Source: Wolfiporia cocos (Eukaryota > Basidiomycota > Agaricomycetes > Polyporales > Phaeolaceae). Taken from it: 64,000 nt of DNA. Below the pieces are notes generated by a model that made no database searches, had not been told where the DNA came from, and saw only the letters and a list, made by a program, of their open reading frames with translations. Where the stretch lies: contig JACCLO010000013.1 in the NCBI GenBank assembly GCA_029448655.1, positions 2,046,001-2,110,000 on the forward strand, written 5' to 3'. Both the position numbers and the translations under genes were made by a program. Every line of letters starts with the position of its first letter. Position 1 is the first letter of the stretch. Positions 11,941-23,932 of this stretch are shown here, one piece after another.

Positions 11941-12495
11941 TCACGTTGCACAGAGAGCCCTCCTGTCGAACTCGTACAGAACGAATTGTTAACTTCCTTA
12001 CTGTGATGTTATTTGGCTTGCACTTCATTACTAGAATGTATTCCGTGCGAGGTACGCGCACCATCAAGATTGACGTTGTGTGGACTTTGCTTTCGTAAAG
12101 GCGCCAACTTTAAGTTAAGACATGCGTCAAGGGAGCAGCTGCCCGTGACTGAGTCCGATTCCGGATTCCCGAGCGGTAGGCGTCTGCAATTGGCCGCCAG
12201 TGTCCACATATTGTGAATGGAAATCCTCAATCAACGGAAGGGGCATAGCCGCGAAAGCTGCCCGATATCGGATCCATAAGTGAGTTGGGTCTCCTGGGCT
12301 AGATCAAAATTAAGTTCGCTCGACGTAGGGAGTCTATTCACGGCCCGTGCCACTATCCGATAAGCAAGGAAGATGACCTCCTCGTTTGGGTCATTGCACC
12401 GTGCTGGAGGCTCCGTTAGTCGCTTTGCGGTTAAGCATAAGAGCGTCGCGATCGGCAGCGAGTTGCCTCCTTATGTGCAACTGCATCTGTCAGCC

Positions 12496-14069
12496 ATGCC
12501 AGCCGTCCATTCATATGTCCTCTCAATCTTATATGCCATCGCATTTGTCGTGACCGTTGCTCTCTATCGCTTCACGCAGCCGCCAGCCCAGCTGCGACAC
12601 ATCCCGCGGATCCCTGTGTGGCAGCTGTGCGTGAGCTATCTGTCCGGCGAGGTAGAGGAACAGCGCGTCAAGCGTATCTTGCTGCCATTCGCGAACAAGC
12701 ATCGCGCGGACATCGTCCTCGTCTGGTGCTTCGGAGAATGGATGGTCCACATCGTCGACTCCAAGGTGCGTCGCTGCCCTCGGCGGTCGACACGCCATCT
12801 TGCGCGTCTGACCGTGCGCGGCCCGTCAGGTGGGCAAGGCGATCATGGAGAACCGCAGCCTCAAGAAGCAGCAGCCGCCCGCGCACATGCTCTTCTGGCA
12901 GCTGACCGGGCGCGAGAACATCTTCTTCTCCGACGGCGCGCAGTGGCAGCGGCACTCGCGCATCTTTAAGGCCGCGCTGCAGCGCACGGCGCCGATGGAG
13001 CAGTTCGCCGCGCTTGCGCGCAGGCTCTGCGCGCTCGTCGGCGACGGCGGGCGCGTGTGCTGGAACGACCTCGCGCACCGCTTCACGCTCGATGCGGTCG
13101 GCACGACCGTGCTCGGCTACGACTTTGAGGCGCTCGGCAGGCCCGAGGGCTCGCTCATCACGCTGTACAACAGCGTCATGGCCGCGGTCGCGGACCCGCT
13201 GTATGTGTTCGTTCCTGCCATGGAGCGCTGGCGGCCGCGGCGCCAGGTACGCAAAGAGCTGGACATGCTGGTCGTCGGACTCAGCGAGATCATGGCGGCG
13301 AAGAAGGCGGACCCTGGAGACGACGTGATAACGTACATGTACGAGGAACCGGAATTGACGTATAAGGAGCTGAGGGACAACACGATCGTCCTCTTCATGG
13401 CGGGGCACGTACGTCCAAGCGGCCAATGCGCACATCGCGGATACGCTGACACACAAGTAGGACTCGACGGCGGGATCGATATCCTCGCTCATCTTCCTGC
13501 TCGGCCTCTATCCCGACGTCCAGGCCCGCGCCCGCGCAGAGGTGACCTCCATCTTGCGCCCGGGCGAGGAAGTGCGCGCGGAGCACTTCGCGCAGATGCC
13601 GTACCTGCGCGCGGTCCTGCTCGAGTCCTTGCGGTTCAACAACCCCGCGAACGTGACGCTCCCGCGCGTCGCAGACGTTCCAGTGCAGGCGGGCGCGCTG
13701 ACGATCCCGCCGGGCACGCCGATCGTGCTCAACATGTCCGCGGTGCTGCACAACGCGCGCCTGTGGCGCGACCCGCTTGTGTTCGACCCGGAGCGGTTCC
13801 TGCGCTCGGACGATGCGGCGGGCGACGGCGACGGCGACGGGGAAAAGGGTAACGCGGAGAGCTGGATGCCGTTCGGACACGGCCCGCACCAGTGCCCGGC
13901 GAGGAACTTTGCGATGCTGGAGCAGCGCACGGTCGCGATCGCTCTGCTGAGGCAGTATAAGTGGTCGATTCCCGAGGACTCGATCCATAGGAAGGGCATT
14001 CGCAATGCATTTTCGACGTTCACTCTCAGTCTGCCGTATGATGTTAATATTGACTTTACAAGGATATAG
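12496..14069 (+). CDS. Cytochrome P450 monooxygenase
   Basis: Three exons (12496-12765, 12830-13408, 13461-14069) with introns of 64 and 52 bp, all phase 0, give 485 aa. An N-terminal hydrophobic anchor (about residues 8-28) implies ER membrane location. The I-helix motif AGHDST lies across the second splice (about 281-286), ExxR is ESLR (338-341), PERF is FDPERF (391-396), and the haem loop is FGHGPHQCPARNFA with Cys at about 428. The residue two after the cysteine's usual Gly partner is unusual: CPA replaces the common CxG. Coding GC is much higher than in the flanks. The GST lies just upstream on the same strand, which could serve a shared detoxification role. CYP family and substrate are not assignable by eye. 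Confidence 0.93.
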
Positions 14070-14499
14070 TCAATGCGAGAACTGAAGCAGAGGGCGGGGA
14101 ATGCTCACGCGTCTGTACATTGTTCACCGTGGCCCCGTAGTCAGACCATCAGTCTGCCGAGCGTCCAGGTAGAAGGGACAATAGCAAAGGGAGCATGACG
14201 CGCGAATCGATCAAGATTGCGGGGGAATATCTACATAGCGACCTTGGTGATCTGAGATGGCATATGATCTGCCTGCAGAGGCGAGCTGTTTCCCTTCCCA
14301 CTTGTCGAAATGACTATCAGTCATACATCACGATCATGAAAAAGTTCAGAAGCCGGAACAACTGCGGCCAGCGCAAAGCTGGCGTTTACCAGCTCACTTT
14401 TAGACATGCCACACCATCTGCAATGCCTTCTGTGCCAATTTGCTTGACTTGCCAACGTCGGTGTGGGATGTGCAGAGGTTGTTGGGAAATCCCAGGCAT
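14070..14499. other. Tail-to-tail intergenic region (P450 / PSF1)
   Basis: P450 (plus) and PSF1 (minus) converge here. No separate gene is supported; the long plus-strand frame that runs from here into PSF1 is its antisense shadow. Confidence 0.5.
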
Positions 14500-15207
14500 C
14501 TATACCTCCTCCAGAAATCCTTGCACTATCAAATGCTCCACGTCTGCTCTCCGCACCAAGAACCGATGTCCGCGCCGGAAGTCGATGGCGCCCTGTTCTG
14601 TGTGCACTACGCCGCAGTCGCGGGCGACGCGTACGAGGACATGCAAGTCCTTCGGCGGACGTGTTATCGGCGCAAGCAAGTCGACATCCTCAGTCAGAGT
14701 GTGCTCCCCGCCGTTCCCGTCTGCGCCATAGGATGTGGGAGAGAGGGAGGAGCGGAAGGCGAGGAGCGAGGCGTTGTACGAGCGGAGGAAGTCGACTTCG
14801 TGTGGCGAGAGCTTTGCGCGCACATCGTTGGTGCCGTCTGAAGCGGAATTCGAGGACGTGGCCGCGGGCATGGATAGAAGGAGAGGCAGCGCGCCGCCGA
14901 CTTGCCAGTATAGGTCTTTCAGCCGCTCGATGCGGTGCGCGTGGTACGCGAGGAGGCATCGCTTGTTGCGGTTTATCGCCGTCTGGTAGAGCAGCACGGT
15001 TGGTAGTATGGCATCGGGGGTATCCTGATCAGCGTCTGGCGGCGGGAGGGCAGCCTGCAGGAGTGCCTCGAGGTGGCGCTGCTCGCGGACCACGGCACGG
15101 ACGAGCACGTCATTGTACTTGAGTAGGGTGTCCGTGGCTGTACTCCTGCGCGAGTCCATGAGTAGCTGCGTCGCGAGGTCGCCGAATTGGTGTGTATGCG
15201 TGCTCAT
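14500..15207 (-). CDS. PSF1: GINS complex subunit Psf1
   Basis: Single-exon gene of 235 aa. Psf1 is one of four GINS subunits (Sld5, Psf1-3) that with Cdc45 and Mcm2-7 form the CMG replicative helicase in the nucleus. The N-terminal alpha domain shows FGDLATQLLMDSRR, LLKYNDVLVRAVVRE, RNKRCLLAYHAHRIERLK and LYWQVGG. The C-terminal beta domain shows PPKDLHVLVRVARDCG, GAIDFRRGHRFLVRRADVE and ends LIVQGFLEEV, all typical of Psf1. The start at 15207 gives MSTHTHQFGDLA; an in-frame Met ten codons upstream is less likely. A proline- and serine-rich linker (residues ~128-150) is fungal-lineage specific. Confidence 0.93.
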   Translation of the reverse strand: MSTHTHQFGDLATQLLMDSRRSTATDTLLKYNDVLVRAVVREQRHLEALLQAALPPPDADQDTPDAILPTVLLYQTAINRNKRCLLAYHAHRIERLKDLYWQVGGALPLLLSMPAATSSNSASDGTNDVRAKLSPHEVDFLRSYNASLLAFRSSLSPTSYGADGNGGEHTLTEDVDLLAPITRPPKDLHVLVRVARDCGVVHTEQGAIDFRRGHRFLVRRADVEHLIVQGFLEEV

Positions 15208-16662
15208 CGTTCGGGGGCCGGGTCGATTGGTGCGCAACGGCGCGCTGGTCGGGAAAGAACGCGTACTGTGACGTGACTGCGACGTGATGGGACGCGTCGA
15301 GCGAGACGCGGGCGTTTAAACACTTACGCGCTCGCTCACAAGCCAATCACTCGGGACAGGTTTTATCACTCTGACAGCCGCACGGTATGATTTGTGCAGG
15401 ATCCTTCTACGCGTTGCAACATTGTCGTTGTGAAGGGCTTGTTCCTTGCAGATCCATAACAGACGATCTATTCAATGTTACGTTCGTAGCCTGCACCTAC
15501 GGCGAGGGTGGACAAGCTGTGTTTCAACAATGTCACCAAACACCAGTCTGTGCTCGCCTCCGCTGCTCAGCTCCATGCACTCGTCCTGCGACGACGTGCC
15601 TGCGGCGCCCATCACCGAGCAGCAGATGCATGACGCGTCCTACAGTTACACCCCGGAGGACCTCATAACCACTCAGACCCCTCCAGAGAGTGCTCTATGC
15701 AGACTGCCTGGGGTTGGAAGGATGGCATAGGTCTCATGGCCGCCCCCGATGCCGAACTCTCTCGACTCGGACACGCCCCTGCTGTAAAGGGCAGGGTAAT
15801 GGAGAAACATGTACGCTCCCCCTGTGTACTGTTTACGAATACATGCCAATGTTATCCTCGCGCCTGGCGCTGCGACGAGAAACCCCACAGCAATCGCGCC
15901 GACCTGGGGAGCATTGCGTCGAGTCTCTTTGCGTGTGCATCGCTTCCTGTATATAGACATCCGAGAGGCACAGTGCTGTGCCACCGGTCCTGTACCCAAC
16001 TGTCAGTGATACTCACTTTTTCGCCGTCTACAAGTTTCTCTTCGTTGCCGACGCGGCCATGGCTTTCTATCTTCGTCGTTATGGGCTACGAGCTTTATCT
16101 CGCGCATCCTGTTGCGCTGGACTTGACGATACGTGTATGTCTGACCCATTTATTACATCTCAGACGGATACATTTCGCTACGCATCTGGTGCGCTAACTG
16201 GCGCGCAACAAGACCGCAAATATTCACGTCGATGGTCGCAGTGACAGCAACAACGGCTAAGCGAGATCTGTATCGTCAAATCGTGGCTCGTGGCTACATA
16301 GCCAAGTATAACCCCCGTGCAATTCAACATCGTATGAGTCCGCCAACAATGGTTGAATGGCAAAATACTCAATTATTACAATGGGACTTACCAGCGAGAG
16401 ATTGGTGTCTCCATCCCGCAGGTCACCGGCGGAGCTGTATCAGATCAGGCACCCCGCGAGGCATGCAAATCCCATTGTTGCCCAAATTGATAGGCGGAAA
16501 ATCGTGTACCATCATCCTGACCGCATATAAAGCGATAGTCGGTCTCCTTACACGTTGAACTCGACTGGTTCATCGTTGCAGGTTTTGCACCACACAGACT
16601 ACGCTTGCTCCTACTGTCCCCGTATTCTACTAGCAAAGTGACAACGTACCATACGACTTTCA
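15208..16662. other. Intergenic region upstream of PSF1, no gene resolved
   Basis: Several frames of 80-166 codons overlap at 15.4-16.3 kb but no exon chain with consistent splice sites and a known domain could be built. An unrecognised small gene remains possible. Confidence 0.35.
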
Positions 16663-17088
16663 ATGGTCCTATTCGACATACGCCACTCGCCTCCCGACGA
16701 CATGTCAGTTCGAGTGGCACCAAGTCAAATCTGCGAGCAATACCAGACTGCCAATGCCGATGGCGCGCAGGTCCCGCAAGGAAAGAAAAGGCGCAAGCAC
16801 ATAGCCTCAGTGGCGGCAGGCGAGGTACGGCATGTGCGGCGTGCACCCCAGGAATCCAGTCAGGCATAGCTTATAATCTTTCAACCCTAGGCCTTCTGCG
16901 AGAGCTGTTGCACAGTGGATATGTCCTACAGGGAGCATGCACAGGATCCCAGGGAGTCTGCAGATGGCATGCCCACCGCTCCAGTCATGAACATCAGAAA
17001 CACCACCGGCAACGGCGACAACACCGTTGGCGCCGCCACAGGCGATGATCCTGACGCTGCGCCGGAGGGGAAGATGGAGCGCCGTTAG
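16663..17088 (+). CDS. Hypothetical two-exon small protein
   Basis: Exon 16663-16824, intron 16825-16890 (GTACGG...CCCTAG, 66 bp) and exon 16891-17088 join in phase 0 to give 119 aa. The second exon reads AFCESCCTVDMSYREHAQ and ends in a charged, Gly/Asn-rich tail GDDPDAAPEGKMERR. The low-complexity but clearly codon-structured tail is the main reason for calling it. The first Met could also be at 16702. No family recognised; the cysteine cluster could bind metal, but this is speculation. Long minus-strand frames overlap it. Confidence 0.35.
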
Positions 17089-17844
17089 TGGCTGACACGA
17101 GCGTGTCGCCCGGAAAGAGGTTTGTTCGAAAGCTCTCGGGCGCTCTGCAGAGCTGATGGTAACTGATGGTACTGAGCAGGGCAGGTGATCTGCAGCAGGA
17201 CAGTCGAAGCTTATTCACACACGCAAGGTCCATACTGTCTTGCCTCAGACCGTAACAGCAGGACGGCGAGCAGCGCGCTGCCTCAGATGCCCCCGGCCCC
17301 CGGCACCCACCATTTTCCACCGCTACCAACATGCTCCACTCACTGCCAGCACCTGCCAGATTAGACAGATACTCACAGGGGTAGCTGTAGCATGTATATG
17401 CTACTGAGCCATGATTGTGTATCAAGAGGGTAGCGCATGGCGCAACGACGAGGGGCAATCCGAATACATACAGCAATCACCCTGACCTGAGGCGCGAGGC
17501 GTCGCAGGTCGGAGGAGGGCATGTACGCGAGGGATTTGACCCTCGTGTATATTGCTTGGGGAGAAAGGGATGGAGAATGGAGTGCCCAGGATGCCTGGCG
17601 GGCGCGGGTTCTCAGATATGAAGAGGGCTGTTCACTCACCTTTTCATTGCTCGACTCGTGTATCCCGGAGAGCTTTTTTGTTCACTGTGTATACTGGTAG
17701 TCCCAGCATCTGCGTCGCAATCCAGTCACGAAGAGCATCGATGAGATGTGCAGCCGGCGAAAAATGGTAAGGCGGGGTGACGTGACGTGACGGGACGCGT
17801 CAATAACGCGGACGCGCCGGGCGTCTAATACAACTACCGCCACC
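17089..17844. other. Intergenic / ULA1 upstream region
   Basis: Minus-strand fragments around 17.37-17.64 kb could be exons of a divergent gene, but no consistent model was found, so nothing is called. Confidence 0.35.
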
Positions 17845-20746
17845 ATGAGTAACACTGGCGAATCGCAGGACATCGACCACGCAACGTCCGCCATCAGGTC
17901 CGATGGCCTCTCCTACCTATCTCATGGCTACTGCTGATGCTCTCGTATAGCCCGCCGGACAACAAGACACGGCGGTACGACCGTCAGCTTCGGTGCGCCA
18001 GTGCCCACTGCCCCCTTCGCTCCCTCGCTGACGTCGCCCGCTACTCACTCACCACGATGCACGCGGATATACGACGGGACGATACAGTCTCTGGGCCGCT
18101 TCAGGCCAATCTGCTCTCGAGTCCGCGCGGATACTCGTCCTTTCCGCTTCCGCGACATCCACCGCCGTCCTCAAGAATCTCGTCCTTCCCGGCATTGGCT
18201 CCTTCACCCTCCTTGACCCCGCAGATTCCACTTCTGCAGATGCTGGGAACAATTTCTTTCTCAATGGCCAGGCAAGCGTCGGCCGTCCGCGCGCAGTGGA
18301 GGCTGTGCCTCTCCTCCGCGAGCTGAACGACAGTGTCGCCGGCGAGGCGGTCGTCCGGAACGTAGAGGATGTGCTCGGCGAGGAGGAGGGCCGCGAATGG
18401 GTGAGGGGGTTTAGCCTGGTTGTAGCGCACAATCTGCGGAAGGACACACTGGAGAGGTTGGCAAAGATGCTGTGGGAGGACGTGAGCGCCCCGCCGCTCA
18501 TTGTTGTGCGCTCAGCAGGATTCCTGGCCGAGTTCTTCATCCAGTTTCATGAGCAATGCGGTGCGTTCGCTTGCCCTGACCTCTGTACCTCTATCGCGAC
18601 TGATCATAACCGCTGGACATTCAGTCTCAGAACCACATACAGACGAAACCCCACCATCTCTGCGCATCACCCGTCCCTTCCCCGCCCTTCGAGAATGGGC
18701 CGTAGGAGTCGACTATGACGCATTGGACCCAACGGATCACGGGCATATTCCCTTCGCTGTCATCCTCGTTCGCACTGTGGAGGACTGGAAAGCTGAGGTG
18801 AGTGCTCACGCAATCTGTATGACAGTGTATGGGATATACAGCAATCGAGTTTTTGGTTGTGTGGGGATACGGACGGTTGGATCTAGCAGGTCAGGTATCC
18901 GACGCGTGAATGCCTTACCCGCTCATCACCTATTTAACGCCCCCGCCACTCATCCACTCGATCCCTGCACGCCCCATTCAACACACAGAACATGAATTTG
19001 CGCAATATATTCCTGGTTCAGCACTAAAGTAGATTCTTCACAGCATGGTGCGCTTCCGTCAACATACGCTGAGAAACAGGCCTTCAAGGCAACGCTGCGA
19101 GCGCTCAAGAAGAAGCCCGACGAGGAGAACTTCGACGAGGCGGAGGCACAGGCTTGGCGCGTATGGGCAGGGGACGCGGTGCGTTTTCCTCTTTTGCTTA
19201 CCCTTTCCAAGGAGCTAACGCAAAGGACGGGTGCAGGCCCCTGCGGACGTGCGCAAGTTGTTCGAACTCTCCCCTCTTGACCCCTCTACCGCCTCCTCCA
19301 CTCAATTCACGTCTACTGTTCCGACAGATTCAGAGCAACAAGTTGAAATAACGCCGACCACGCCCAATGCGCCGTTCCACGCGCTCTTGCGCACACTCGC
19401 ACGCTTTGCGGATGCACATGAAGGGCTGCTCCCGCTGAGCGGTGCCCTGCCCGACATGCGCACGGACACGGCGAGCTACGTGCGCCTTCAGGAGCTGTTC
19501 AAAGACCAGGCGCGCGCAGAGAAGGTGCGTCGGCGCCACTGCGGCTTCACGTCCTTTCATCTTCTCCCGCCCATAAACGTGCCTTCGCTTTCGTGTGGGG
19601 CAGCACATACTGATAGGAAGTGACCTGTGCACAGGAAGAGTTCGCGGCGCTGCTGCGCGAACAACACCCTGACGTCGCGTCGCTCGTGAGTGCAGACGCG
19701 CTCGACACGTTCGTCAAGAACGCGCACCACGTGCGTGTCCTTCGCGGGCGACCGTGGGGCGCGTGGGAGGAGACGGCGAGGGGCGCCGGGCTTGGTGAGT
19801 AGCTGTGTTCTCTTCCTATTTTTTTGCTCTGCTCGGTCTTCATTTCTGTGATGGTCCCTCTTGTTTGCTATGGTATGTTGCACTGCCGACGCTTCGCGGT
19901 TAGATCTGGAACGAGCTGCCACAAAAGGGGCGGTAGTATGCTGCGCGGGCGCAGGTGTCCACTCGTCTCGACGTCGCAATTTATCGTGGACCTGATAGTT
20001 CCGCGATGGGTTTCGCTACCTTGATTCGGGCCTCAGCAGATGTGTTTTCTGCTCAGACCGTTCCACCGCTCCCTCTCCGTCTATTGTCTAACAACTGGCT
20101 CTGGTCGCGTGGTCTCCATTGCGTCACATTGTCTGTCTTTGAGGTTGCTACATAGGACGTGGAGTTCCGATTGCGAAGCGCCAGCTGATAACTCAAGCGC
20201 CTTTGATCCTCCCTCCATTATTCTTCAGATGAAAGTTGTGTATAGGTGCTGACCACGCATCCGCCTGCGCAGCCACTGCCCTGCAGAATCAGCCGCGCGA
20301 GGCGGCGACCCACCTTGTGCTTTCCGCGGTCGCGACTCTGCTTAATGACAACCCCGGTATGTCTCCACCTCTTCCATGGTGATGATGGTCTGATATGAAG
20401 ATGGTGATGGCAGACGGCTCCACGGTGACGCTTGACGCGCTCAAGGCAGAGGTCCACAAGCTCATCGGCGAGAATGCCGAGGTCCCGCAGGAGCTTGAGG
20501 ACGCAATCGGCGAGGTGTACGTGTTTTCTGCTGTTTGACGTGCAATGTGCGGTAGGCATAAGTACTGATGCTGCGAGTAGGGCCCGCGCGCCCACAGCGG
20601 ACCTTCCGAACACGGCGGCATTCCTAGGCGGACTCATCGCGCAGGAGGCCATCAAGATGATCACAAAGCAGTACGTGCCAGTCAACGGGTACTGCGTCGT
20701 AGATCTTGTCGATTCGTGGACGTGCGTGATTGGGAAGGATACCTGA
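17845..20746 (+). CDS. ULA1: NEDD8-activating enzyme E1 regulatory subunit (APP-BP1/NAE1 homologue)
   Basis: Ten exons (17845-17897, 17951-17992, 18088-18560, 18625-18797, 19044-19178, 19237-19524, 19635-19794, 20246-20356, 20414-20516, 20581-20746) splice without frame breaks to 567 aa, the usual size. Ula1 pairs with Uba3 to adenylate NEDD8/Rub1 for cullin modification. Evidence: NKTRRYDRQLRLWAASGQ at the start; a ThiF-like domain in which the glycine-rich ATP loop is degenerate, as expected for the non-catalytic half; PFPALREWAVGVDYDALD; FVKNAHHVRVLRG; and the C-terminal TAAFLGGLIAQEAIKMITKQ and YVPVNGYCVVDL. Introns 4 (246 bp) and 7 (451 bp) are much longer than the rest. The direct join of exons 7 and 8 restores GLGADHASACAATALQ. 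Confidence 0.93.
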
Positions 20747-21640
20747 GTGGTGGCCTGGTGAATTGAGAGGAATGTAAATAGTTGTCATGCTCTATCCATG
20801 ATGCTGTTGTGCTGTCCATAATAACCATCAATGTTCTTTCTATGCTTCTGAACAGAATATGGATGGCTCTCGTGCATTTCATACAAACACGGTGTTGGAG
20901 GGCAAGCGCTGACGCGCCCCGCTTGGTAGCCTCGTGCTAGCTAGGGGGTGCGGGCGCGCCGGTGTGTGGCTCTGCCTTATTTGTATGTGATGTGATTGTG
21001 GCGACGTATCTACAGTTTGTGTCGCGCTCTGTGTCGCGCTCTGTGTCGCGCTCTGTGTCGCGCTCTGGCTTCAGTTGCGAATTACGTTCCGTGCAACTGA
21101 AGCCTGTAAGTGCTTAACATCATTTCCCCCTTACACTATAAGGTCTGACATGCATGTAGTATCTCGCTTAGGTACATAATATACTAAGTGGTGAACTACG
21201 TTCCGTGCAGCTGAAGCGTTATCTCGCTTAGATTGCTTTTCTCTCGGCTCAATCCGTTCACACAAGGTATATGCAGATGCAAAATGTCTTAATACATTGA
21301 TCAGTCAAGATCAAGAGCTGAGTATAATAGTGACAGTCAGGCATAAGAATACCACATGCCACATGCCATGATGTTGATCATCCAAAGAATGAGCATACTA
21401 ATATTTGGTCAAGTCTGTACAGTTCTTCTCTACTTTGCATGATGGCTGCCACAAACCTTTATTTTAACCCAGGACTCTCATCACATGCAAGCTCTGTGGG
21501 TCACCCCATAGGGGTCTCTGGTACCTCACCAAACCTCTCTCTCTGATGGCATGGTGACCTTGCCATATGTTGGAAGTAGGCTGACAATGGTATGTGACAG
21601 GCAGCATCATGGCACAAGAAGCAGGGGTTGGTTGTATGGC
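20747..21640. other. Intergenic, simple repeats only
   Basis: Holds the 12-bp tandem repeat at 21,019 and, just after it, a hairpin GCTTCAGTTGC...GCAACTGAAGC. No ORF is supported. It marks the change from gene-bearing DNA to the transposon nest. Confidence 0.5.
21019..21066. repeat. 12-bp tandem repeat, 4 perfect copies
   Basis: The unit GTGTCGCGCTCT is repeated four times without change. Confidence 0.95.
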
Positions 21641-22846
21641 TGTCACAAACTGAATGTGACATGCCTATATGCCTCTATCCCTAACACCCAAGCTCCTATC
21701 CCAGCACTGAAGTGGCACCTAGGTCTGTATGTTGCCTAACGTGTGTGAGCCCACCTGCCACCAGTCAAGGTGGATGCTGGAAGCTCAAGGTATGCAAGCA
21801 GAGGTCACACGTGATCAGGATGAGGGGAGGTGTTACGGGTCGAATACCCGTTCGTATATTCGAGTCGCGAATATAAGTCGTTCTTCTGCATGTAGGCTTG
21901 TCGCCGTATGCAAGGCAAGTACTCGTTAGATGCCTTCAAGTTCTAGATGAAGTTTCTAGGAGGTCGGTTAATATCCAATACACGTTAGAGGATATAGTCT
22001 GTTCAAGTGCCAGTCAAGTAGAATATAAGACTCGCCTAAGTCCGAGAAGTCAATGTGCACTTTGAGGACTTAGTCGTTTGATGGCTCGAGCGCAAAATAC
22101 TGAGCGTAGTTTCCTACGTTTGAGAACGAGTATAAGACTTCTTGTTTGTACAACAAGGTCGAGCTGAAGAGCCTCGACAGTAAATACATGAGTCTATATA
22201 CTATGCGGGTTTGCTCGGGGTCAGGTCTGTCCCAGATGTCACCCCTACTACCTATGTACTAGTATCAAACGTTTGATAGGTATGTAGTGATATATCCGAA
22301 ATGATAGATAGAAATGATGGTGGTTGAACACCATCTGTCCGTTAGTAAAAATGATAGGTATGAAACAAGGGCAGAGTTGGATCTGCCAGAGTTGAAACAC
22401 GCCCTATCCGCTAGTACATCCGGGGCTAGCCCGGTAAAATCACGAATGGCCAGGGGGTTGGTTGCGCAACAAGTCCCTGTATCGTATTCGCCCAATAGCG
22501 AGTTCTGTCAGCATCTGAAATTTCGAATATCCGTAACAGGAGGAGCCCCAACGACGAGATTGACAGAGTTAGGGAGTAAGCCCTAACTCGACGTACTATA
22601 TATACATGTAGCGGCAATGTAACTACTCAGTAGCAGCCCACCCTAAAGGAGGGCTGTGCACTATGTCGTCATGTACACGCTATGATAACACCATACTACA
22701 AGCACGTGAGTGGCCCGGCGGGATGGGCATACCGCTATCTACGACAGCTTTATCTAATCTACTGGTCACGTGAATAGGGCTCACCAGTCCCTGTGTTCGA
22801 CCCACGGAGAGGGCAGACCCTGGCTGCAGCGCCAGAATCTGTGACA
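21641..22846 (+). mobile_element. Solo LTR of the TGTCACA family, interrupted
   Basis: Starts TGTCACAAAC, ends CTGTGACA, and is flanked by ATGGC at 21636-21640 and 22847-22851. A 708-bp solo LTR of another family sits inside, leaving a net length of about 490 bp. It carries the TATATATACATG block and the CCCTAAAGGAGGGCTGTGC segment common to this family. Confidence 0.85.
21831..22538 (+). mobile_element. Solo LTR of the TGTTACGG family (copy A)
   Basis: 708 bp, ends TGTTACGG...CCGTAACA, with 5-bp duplication GGAGG on both sides. It contains the ACAACAAGGTCGAGCTGAAG block shared with copies at 40.1, 41.5, 54.4 and 57.5 kb. Confidence 0.88.
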
Positions 22847-22904
22847 ATGGCATGGGGGGACCATAAGATTGTATAGGTGCCATTTTTGTGTGCCTCCTGG
22901 TTAC

Positions 22905-22982
22905 TGTTATGGCCATTTAATTTTTTGAATGCTGGCAGAACTCACCATAGGGTGAATATGATACAAGGATTTGTTGCACAAC
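22905..22982 (-). mobile_element. TGTTACGG-family LTR, left piece (split by Gypsy-1)
   Basis: Starts TGTTATGG, the reverse complement of the family's 3' end. It continues beyond Gypsy-1 at 40,111. Joining the two sides across the ACAAC duplication recreates the sequence seen in copy A at about 22.44-22.54 kb. Confidence 0.8.
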
Positions 22983-23932
22983 TGACACAAGCCACTCACT
23001 ATACAGGTCAAGCTGATAGTCTTGAGGGATATGACGACTTAGTGTGGTAACACTTAGTAAGTAGGTGATGGAAGCAGCTTGTTAAGCTGTAGTCCAATAT
23101 CGAGATGAATAGAACTGAGGTCTAAACGCCTCAGGACTAGGGTATATATACATGGTGGTATAGGCCCCCTAACACCAATAGGCCCTATGACACAGACCTA
23201 CGGCTCTGTGCGACTGGCCCAGCCGGGACCCTCTAACTCCAACCATCAGGCAGTCGGCCTAGTGCAAGGTGCTGCGTCAACATCGCCAGGTGCCGCAGAC
23301 TAGAGAGATGAGAGGAGGAGGAGTCGACTGGCAGACTAGCACACAGAGGAACAAGGAAAGGGGCCTAGCCCAGTTGTCGAGAATCTAAGAGATGAGGAGT
23401 ACACCTCATCTCTCCTACCCTTAAATAGATACATGACTGTGCCACATGCCAGTAATGGCTGCCCTAATGTACGGGGCCTGTGCGCGGTATCTATGGGGAC
23501 TGGCATGTGACGTGCCCTAGAGCGAATCCTTATGGTGCGAAATACAACCTGATAACCACTTATTTACCGTATAGGCACGTAGACAGGTGTGTAAGTACAG
23601 CAACGAATATACTGTGACACCCTAAGGTACTCTACGTTAGTAAGGGGGCATGTGACCGATGAGTAAGACCGAGGCTATGACCGAGGTGGTCAGTCAGTGG
23701 GTCACGCACTGACTAGCATGCATGTGAACATGGTGGAAAGCCGTAGAAGCTGATAGAAGGCTTATGGAAACCAATAGAAGATACCAGAACATTCCGTGTC
23801 TAGGCAAGTCTAGTGCTATGACCGAAAGGTTAGGTTATGATACGCAGATAAGAGCTTGTTGTAACGCTAACTACTAGAAAACTCGTAGATATGCAAAGAA
23901 AAATGACTAAAAATGTGGGAAAATTTGTGACA
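22983..23932 (-). mobile_element. Gypsy-1 3' LTR (contains a nested solo LTR)
   Basis: Matches the 38480-40105 LTR over its whole length once insertions are removed; net about 513 bp against about 522 bp. The polypurine tract abuts its right edge, which fixes it as the 3' LTR of a minus-strand element. Confidence 0.88.
23188..23619 (+). mobile_element. Solo LTR (432 bp) in the Gypsy-1 3' LTR
   Basis: TGACACAG...CTGTGACA with duplication CCCTA at 23183-23187 and 23620-23624. The uninterrupted site is visible in the other Gypsy-1 LTR at 38.68 kb. Confidence 0.93.

Noticed and set aside
12668..13988. Long minus-strand ORFs under the P450 gene
   Set aside because: They are Arg-rich antisense shadows of high-GC coding sequence with no domain.
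14195..14731. 178-codon plus-strand ORF
   Set aside because: It runs antisense through PSF1, which has full family conservation on the other strand.
15387..16244. Membrane protein gene
   Set aside because: Some frames look hydrophobic, but no splice-consistent chain of exons or known pattern could be made.
19906..19952. Additional ULA1 exon in the long intron 7
   Set aside because: A frame LDLERAATKGAVVCCAGA could be spliced in, but the direct exon 7-8 join gives a continuous family-like sequence without it.
21641..22846. SINE interpretation of the short TGTCACA elements
   Set aside because: Despite tRNA-like boxes, they have TG...CA ends, 5-bp duplications and a TATA block, and lack a 3' A-rich tail, so solo LTR fits better.
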